A stretch of DNA of 64,000 nt. It comes from Novosphingobium sp. (GTDB lineage Bacteria; Pseudomonadota; Alphaproteobacteria; Sphingomonadales; Sphingomonadaceae). Of this stretch, positions 59,295-64,000 are shown in pieces; within the stretch, counting starts at the first letter, position 1, and each line of letters begins with the position of its first letter. Made by a program: the position numbers and the translations under genes. Under the pieces are notes generated by a model, which saw only the letters and a program-made list of their open reading frames with translations, was not told where the DNA came from and searched no databases. The stretch is taken from NCBI GenBank assembly GCA_030697365.1, contig JAUYQH010000157.1, positions 1-64,000 on the forward strand, given 5' to 3'.

Positions 59295-61580
59295 TTAAAA
59301 TTTGTTATCCCTCGGAAACCCGCCCGGCGGCAGCCTTCCCGCCGCCCCCCGCGCCACCTTCCACAGCCGCATGTCGCTCTCGGTCCGCGTGCGCCCCGTC
59401 TCGCCGCCCATCTTCCAGCTCAGGCCGTCTTCCAGCCGCAGCGTCGTGACGTCGGCCATGCCGCCATCCTTGTAGCGTTGCAGCGTCACCCCCTGCCCGC
59501 GCGCCAGCACGGGCAGTTCTTCGAGGCTGAACAGCACCAGCTTGCGGTTGTCGCCGACCACCGCGACGTGGTCGTGCTCGGGGGGGATTTCGCGGACGAC
59601 GGCGAGTTTGACCCCCGGCTTGGTGCTCATCACGCCCCTGCCCTTGCGGGTTTCGGCCAGCAACTCGTCGCTCTCCGCCGCGAAGCCTCGCCCCACATTC
59701 GACGCCAGCAGCAGTTGCGCCTTGGGCTTGTGGGCCAGCAGCGCCACCACCTGCGCCTCTGAATCGATGTCGAGCATCGTCCGCAGCGGCTCGCCGAACC
59801 CGCGCGCGCCGGGGAGTTTGTCTGCGCCGAGCGTGTAGAATCGGCCGTTGTCCGCCGCTATCAGCAGCTTGTCGGTGGTCTGGGCGTGGAGCGCAAACGC
59901 CGGCCCGTCGCCTTCCTTGAACTTGAAGTCGCGGTCGAGCGGTTCGTGGCCTTTCGCGGCCCTGATCCACCCGCGCGCGGAGAGGATCACCGTCACCGGC
60001 TCCTTTTCGATCATCGCGTCCATGCTGAATTCGCGCGTCGGAGCGGCTTCGGCGATGGTGGTGCGGCGGCGGCCGAGCGCGGTATCCTCGGCGTAATCCT
60101 TGCGCAGCGCAGCCAGATCGCGCTTGAGCCGGGTGCGCTGGCGAGCGGGGCTGTCGAGCAGCGTGGTCAGGGCGTCGCGCTCGGCCAGCAGCTCGTCGCG
60201 CTCCTTGCGCAGTTCCATTTCCTCGAGCTTGCGCAAAGAGCGCAGCCGCATGTTAAGGATCGCCTCGGCCTGGCGGTCGGTCAGCTCGAACTCGGCGATT
60301 ATCACCGGCTTGGGCTCGTCCTCGCCGCGGATGATGGCGATGATCCGGTCGAGGTTGAGGTAGGCAACGATGTAGCCTTCGAGCAGCTCGAGCCGCGCCG
60401 CGATCTTCTCCAGGCGGTGCTGGCTACGGCGGATCAGGATCTCGATCTGGCTCTTGATCCATTCCTGGAGCACCAGCTTGAGGCTGAGCACGCCCGGGGT
60501 CCGCCCGGCGTCGAGGACGTTGAGGTTGAGCCCGAAGCGGGTTTCGAGGTCGCTCAGCTTATAGAGCGATTCCTTGAGCAGTTCGGGATCGACGTTGCGG
60601 CTTTTGGGCACGAACACCAGCCGGATCGCCTCGTCGCTCTCGTCGCGGATGTCCTCGAGGATGGGAAGCTTGCGGTCGGCGATGAGCTGGGCGACCTGCT
60701 CGATCAGCTTGCCCTTCTGGACCAGATAGGGAATCTCGCTGATCACCAGCTGCCATTGCCCACCGGCCAGCCGCTCGATCCCGCTGTCTTCCCACGCGCC
60801 GTCCTTGTCGCGCCCGGTCGAAAACCGCCCGCGCAGCCGGATCGCGCCCTTGCCGCTTTCATAGGCGGCGGAAATAGCCGCCGGGCTATCGACCACCACA
60901 CCCCCCGTCGCGAAGTCCGGCCCGTGGAACACCTGCATCAGTTCGGCGTGTTCGGCGTGGGGATTGTCGATCAGCAGCAGCGTGGCGTCGACAATTTCGG
61001 TCACGTTGTGGCTGGGGATGTTGGTCGCCATCCCCACCGCGATCCCGCTGGACCCGTTGGCGAGCAGGTTGGGGAACAGCCCGGGGAATATCTCGGGTTC
61101 TTCCTCCTCGCCGTTGTAGGTCGGGTGGAAATCGACCGTGCCCTCTTCGAGGCCCGCCATCAGCCGGATCGCGGTCTTCGTCAGCCGGGCTTCGGTGTAG
61201 CGATAGGCCGCGGCGTTATCGCCGTCGATGTTGCCGAAGTTGCCTTGCCCCTCGACCAGCGGATAGCGCAGCGCGAAATCCTGCGCGAGGCGGACCATCG
61301 CGTCGTAGACCGACTGGTCGCCGTGCGGGTGGTACTTGCCGATGACGTCGCCGACCACGCGCGCCGACTTCTTGAACGCCTGACCCGGATCGAGCTTCAA
61401 TTGCCGCATCGCCCACAGCAGGCGGCGGTGGACCGGCTTCAGCCCGTCGCGCAGATCGGGCAGCGAACGCGCGGTGATCGTGGAGAGCGCATAGACCAGG
61501 TACCGCTCGGACAACGCGCTGTCGAACGGGGCATCGACGATGGCGTCGAACGGATCGGGACTTGTGGTATCGGTGGCCAT
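59295..61580 (-). CDS. parC: DNA topoisomerase IV subunit A
   Basis: [33 protein letters not shown]... [33 protein letters not shown]. Confidence 0.95.
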   Translation of the reverse strand: MATDTTSPDPFDAIVDAPFDSALSERYLVYALSTITARSLPDLRDGLKPVHRRLLWAMRQLKLDPGQAFKKSARVVGDVIGKYHPHGDQSVYDAMVRLAQDFALRYPLVEGQGNFGNIDGDNAAAYRYTEARLTKTAIRLMAGLEEGTVDFHPTYNGEEEEPEIFPGLFPNLLANGSSGIAVGMATNIPSHNVTEIVDATLLLIDNPHAEHAELMQVFHGPDFATGGVVVDSPAAISAAYESGKGAIRLRGRFSTGRDKDGAWEDSGIERLAGGQWQLVISEIPYLVQKGKLIEQVAQLIADRKLPILEDIRDESDEAIRLVFVPKSRNVDPELLKESLYKLSDLETRFGLNLNVLDAGRTPGVLSLKLVLQEWIKSQIEILIRRSQHRLEKIAARLELLEGYIVAYLNLDRIIAIIRGEDEPKPVIIAEFELTDRQAEAILNMRLRSLRKLEEMELRKERDELLAERDALTTLLDSPARQRTRLKRDLAALRKDYAEDTALGRRRTTIAEAAPTREFSMDAMIEKEPVTVILSARGWIRAAKGHEPLDRDFKFKEGDGPAFALHAQTTDKLLIAADNGRFYTLGADKLPGARGFGEPLRTMLDIDSEAQVVALLAHKPKAQLLLASNVGRGFAAESDELLAETRKGRGVMSTKPGVKLAVVREIPPEHDHVAVVGDNRKLVLFSLEELPVLARGQGVTLQRYKDGGMADVTTLRLEDGLSWKMGGETGRTRTESDMRLWKVARGAAGRLPPGGFPRDNKF

Positions 61581-61621
61581 TGTGGGCGCGCCCTAGCAGG
61601 CGCGGACTCGCCACGCCAAGA

Positions 61622-61954
61622 TCAGCGACCCTGCATATCCCGGCTTTCCCCCGGAATCCGGACTTCCAGACCATCCAGTTCTGGCGTCAGCACGATCTGG
61701 CACGACAGGCGGCTGGTGCGGGTGACCTGGGCGGCGAGGTCGAGCATGTCCTCCTCGTCGTCTGCCGCCGGGGGCAGGCGATCGAACCATTGGGCCGCGA
61801 CGATCACGTGGCAGGTCGAGCAGGCCATCTGGCCCTCGCAAGTGCCTTCGAGCGGCATTCCGGCGGCTTGCGCGACTTCGAGCAGGCGCGCGCCGTCTTC
61901 GGCGGTGGCGGACACGCGCTCGCCCTTGCCGGTGACGAAGGTGACGCTGACCAT
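61622..61954 (-). CDS. 2Fe-2S ferredoxin
   Basis: MPLEGTCEGQMACSTCHVIV cluster-binding motif. Confidence 0.93.
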   Translation of the reverse strand: MVSVTFVTGKGERVSATAEDGARLLEVAQAAGMPLEGTCEGQMACSTCHVIVAAQWFDRLPPAADDEEDMLDLAAQVTRTSRLSCQIVLTPELDGLEVRIPGESRDMQGR

Positions 61955-63042
61955 CAGCAGCCCTGCGCCGTCGCGGCAGCATCGAGCGCGTGGCAGGCGG
62001 TCTCGACTTCATCCATCGTCGTATAGCGCCCGAAACCCAGGCGGATCGAATTGCGCGCCTCGACCGCCTCGAGCCCGATCGCGGTCAGCACCCGACTCGG
62101 CGCACCAGTGCCGCTGCCGCAGGCCGACCCGGCGGAAAAGGCGATGGTGCGGCAGTCGCTGAGCAGGCGCGGGAAGTTTAGCCCGGCAAGGCGCAGGCTG
62201 AGATTGCCCGGCCAGCGCGCGCTCTCACTACCGTTGACGGTCCAGCGCGCCAGGATTGCGCGGGCGCGCGCGGCGAGGCCCGAAAGATGCTGGAAGTCGA
62301 CGTCCATCCGCGCTTTGGCCAGCGCCGCCGCCGCGCCGAAGCCGGCGCACAGCGCAGGACTGAGCGTTCCCGAGCGCAGCCCGCTCTCCTGCCCTCCGCC
62401 GTGGATCCACGGAGCGATGGAGAGGCCCTCCCTGACCCACAAGGCCCCGATCCCCTTGGGGCCGTAGAGCTTGTGCGCGGTGATCGCGATGAAGTCCGCA
62501 TCCTCGGGCGGGGGCAGCTTGCCCGCGCCTTGCACCGCGTCGCACAGGAACAGCGCGCCTGCCTCGTGCGCGCGCTCGGCGAGCCGCGCCACCGGCTGGA
62601 TCGTGCCGATTTCGTTGTTGACCTGCATCACCGCGACCAGGTCGGCACCCTCCGGGAAATCAACGTCCGGGTCGACCACACCGTCCTTGCTCACCGGCAG
62701 CTCTTGGCACTCCGCGCCGCTTGCCAGCGCTGCGTTGACCACCGCCGAATGCTCGACTGCGGACAAGGCGATTGCGCCGAGCGGGACCGCGCGGATCGCC
62801 TGGTTGATCGCCTCGGTCGCCCCACTGGTGAAGATCACCCGGCCACCCTTGGGCAACAGCTGTGCCACCTGCTCGCGCGCCACCTCGACCGCCGCAGCCG
62901 CGACTCGGCCGGCCCGGTGCATCGAGTGCGGATTTGCGAAGCCAATTGCCTCGGGGCCCGACAGCCACGGCAGCATCGCCTCGAGCGATTCGGGCGCGAG
63001 CGGCGTCGTCGCTTGGTGGTCGAGGTAGATGAAATCGCGCAA
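61954..63042 (-). CDS. Cysteine desulfurase (NifS/IscS-like)
   Basis: FIYLDHQATTPLAPE... FTSGATEAIN... AITAHKLYGPKGIGALWV... FSAGSACGSGTGAPSRVL; TTG start. Confidence 0.9.
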   Translation of the reverse strand: MRDFIYLDHQATTPLAPESLEAMLPWLSGPEAIGFANPHSMHRAGRVAAAAVEVAREQVAQLLPKGGRVIFTSGATEAINQAIRAVPLGAIALSAVEHSAVVNAALASGAECQELPVSKDGVVDPDVDFPEGADLVAVMQVNNEIGTIQPVARLAERAHEAGALFLCDAVQGAGKLPPPEDADFIAITAHKLYGPKGIGALWVREGLSIAPWIHGGGQESGLRSGTLSPALCAGFGAAAALAKARMDVDFQHLSGLAARARAILARWTVNGSESARWPGNLSLRLAGLNFPRLLSDCRTIAFSAGSACGSGTGAPSRVLTAIGLEAVEARNSIRLGFGRYTTMDEVETACHALDAAATAQGC

Positions 63043-63156
63043 GCTGGCTGGTCCACACTCTTGGAAGTTGCTTTAGAGAAGGCCGTTTCTATATAGCGCG
63101 CGCTTCTAATCCAGCCCCGCCGCGCGATTTACGCCGGGCCGCACACCAGGAACGTC

Positions 63157-63813
63157 ATGCCCTCAGTCATTTTTCCCGGTCCAGAAGGCCGTCTCGAAGG
63201 CCGTTTCCAGCCGTCCGCGCGCCCGCGCGCACCTGTCGCAATGATTCTCCACCCCCATCCGCATGGCGGAGGGACGATGAACGACAGGATAGTCCAGGCG
63301 CTCTACAAGACGTTCGTCGCGCGCGGGTTCGCCACGTTGCGCTTCAATTTCCGCGGCGTGGGCCGCAGCCAGGGCAGTTTCGACAACGGCATTGGCGAAC
63401 TCTCCGATGCCGCCGCGGCGCTCGACTGGGTCCAGTCGATCCATCCCGAGGCGCAGACCACGTGGATCGCGGGGTTCAGCTTCGGCGGGCTGATCGGGAT
63501 GCAGTTGCTGATGCGTCGGCCCGAGATCCGCGGGTTCATCACGATCAATCCGCCCGCCAATATGTACGATTTCAGTTTTCTTGCGCCGTGCCCCGCGTCG
63601 GGCATCATCGTCCAGGCGGCGCAGGACACGGTGGTGACGCCCAACGCGGTGCAGAAGCTGGTCGATAAACTGCGCACCCAGAAGCACATCACGATCCATC
63701 ACGACGAGATCGCGCGCGCCAACCATTTCTTCGAGAACGAGATCGACGACATGATGCACTCGGTCGACAACTACCTCGACATGCGCCTGTCGCCGGATTC
63801 GCCGATCAAATAG
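63157..63813 (+). CDS. Alpha/beta hydrolase
   Basis: LHPHPHGGGTMNDRIVQALYKTFVARGFATLRFNFRGVGRSQGSFDNG; GFSFGG nucleophile elbow. Confidence 0.92.
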   Translation: MPSVIFPGPEGRLEGRFQPSARPRAPVAMILHPHPHGGGTMNDRIVQALYKTFVARGFATLRFNFRGVGRSQGSFDNGIGELSDAAAALDWVQSIHPEAQTTWIAGFSFGGLIGMQLLMRRPEIRGFITINPPANMYDFSFLAPCPASGIIVQAAQDTVVTPNAVQKLVDKLRTQKHITIHHDEIARANHFFENEIDDMMHSVDNYLDMRLSPDSPIK

Positions 63814-63816
63814 CGT

Positions 63817-64000
63817 TCAGCGATCCGCCCTAGCGACCGGCGCCTCGCCCGAAGCGTCGGGCAGGGTCCAGATGCCGACGTTGACCAGCATGATCATCGC
63901 GAGCAGCACCATAAGCAGCGGCCGCTGCCGCTCGTTTCGGCTGCGCCACAGGTAAAGCGCCCCTGCCAGCAGCACGAGCGCGCCGAGCATCAGCAGCGAG
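63817..64000 (-). CDS. Small membrane protein, 5'-truncated at window end
   Basis: Minus-strand reading ...LLMLGALVLLAGALYLWRRSRNERQRPLLMVLLAMIMLVNVGIWTLPDASGEAPVARADR-stop. Confidence 0.6.
   Translation of the reverse strand, partial: SLLMLGALVLLAGALYLWRSRNERQRPLLMVLLAMIMLVNVGIWTLPDASGEAPVARADR

Noticed and set aside
59886-62162. 758-aa plus-strand ORF opposite parC
   Set aside because: Shadow ORF of a high-GC gene; composition (Arg/Gly/Ala/His-rich, no motif) and the strong ParC call on the other strand exclude it
1-64000. CRISPR arrays, tRNA/rRNA genes, IS elements or prophage
   Set aside because: No regularly spaced direct repeats, no transposase or phage-like ORFs, and no cloverleaf-like sequence noticed in intergenic gaps; gaps are short and core genes continuous

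Overview
GC-rich alphaproteobacterial chromosome segment, most likely Sphingomonadales judging from gene content and order (inference). It is densely coded and mostly core: glmS/glmU, cysE-hdaA, purM-purN, ndk, holC-pepA, lptD-surA-pdxA-rsmA, glcB, a partial arginine succinyltransferase (AST) cluster, hslVU, bamE, ssb, feoAB, ribDE, gshB/rsmI/LpoA-like, parE and parC, MoxR/VWA, and ferredoxin/cysteine desulfurase. I saw no rRNA, tRNA, CRISPR array, IS element or prophage. The items most worth a second look are: (1) a translationally coupled tricistron of a DUF3604 lipoprotein with PHP-like metal motifs, a PpiC-like isomerase and a HupE/UreJ-like membrane protein, downstream of an ABC transporter with a permease-SBP fusion; (2) a PurN-MmcQ/YjbR fusion; (3) a VapBC-like toxin-antitoxin module with a perfect 25-bp operator-like palindrome lying between glmU and glmS; (4) a near-canonical Pho box upstream of an OprO/P-type porin; (5) a Fur-box-like palindrome upstream of feoAB; (6) three different sphingomonad REP-like palindromic elements; (7) an AST cluster in which an M20 hydrolase may replace AstE; (8) a palindrome between a single-domain response regulator and a MoxR-VWA pair. 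All calls come from reading the sequence and the supplied ORF translations; no database search was run.
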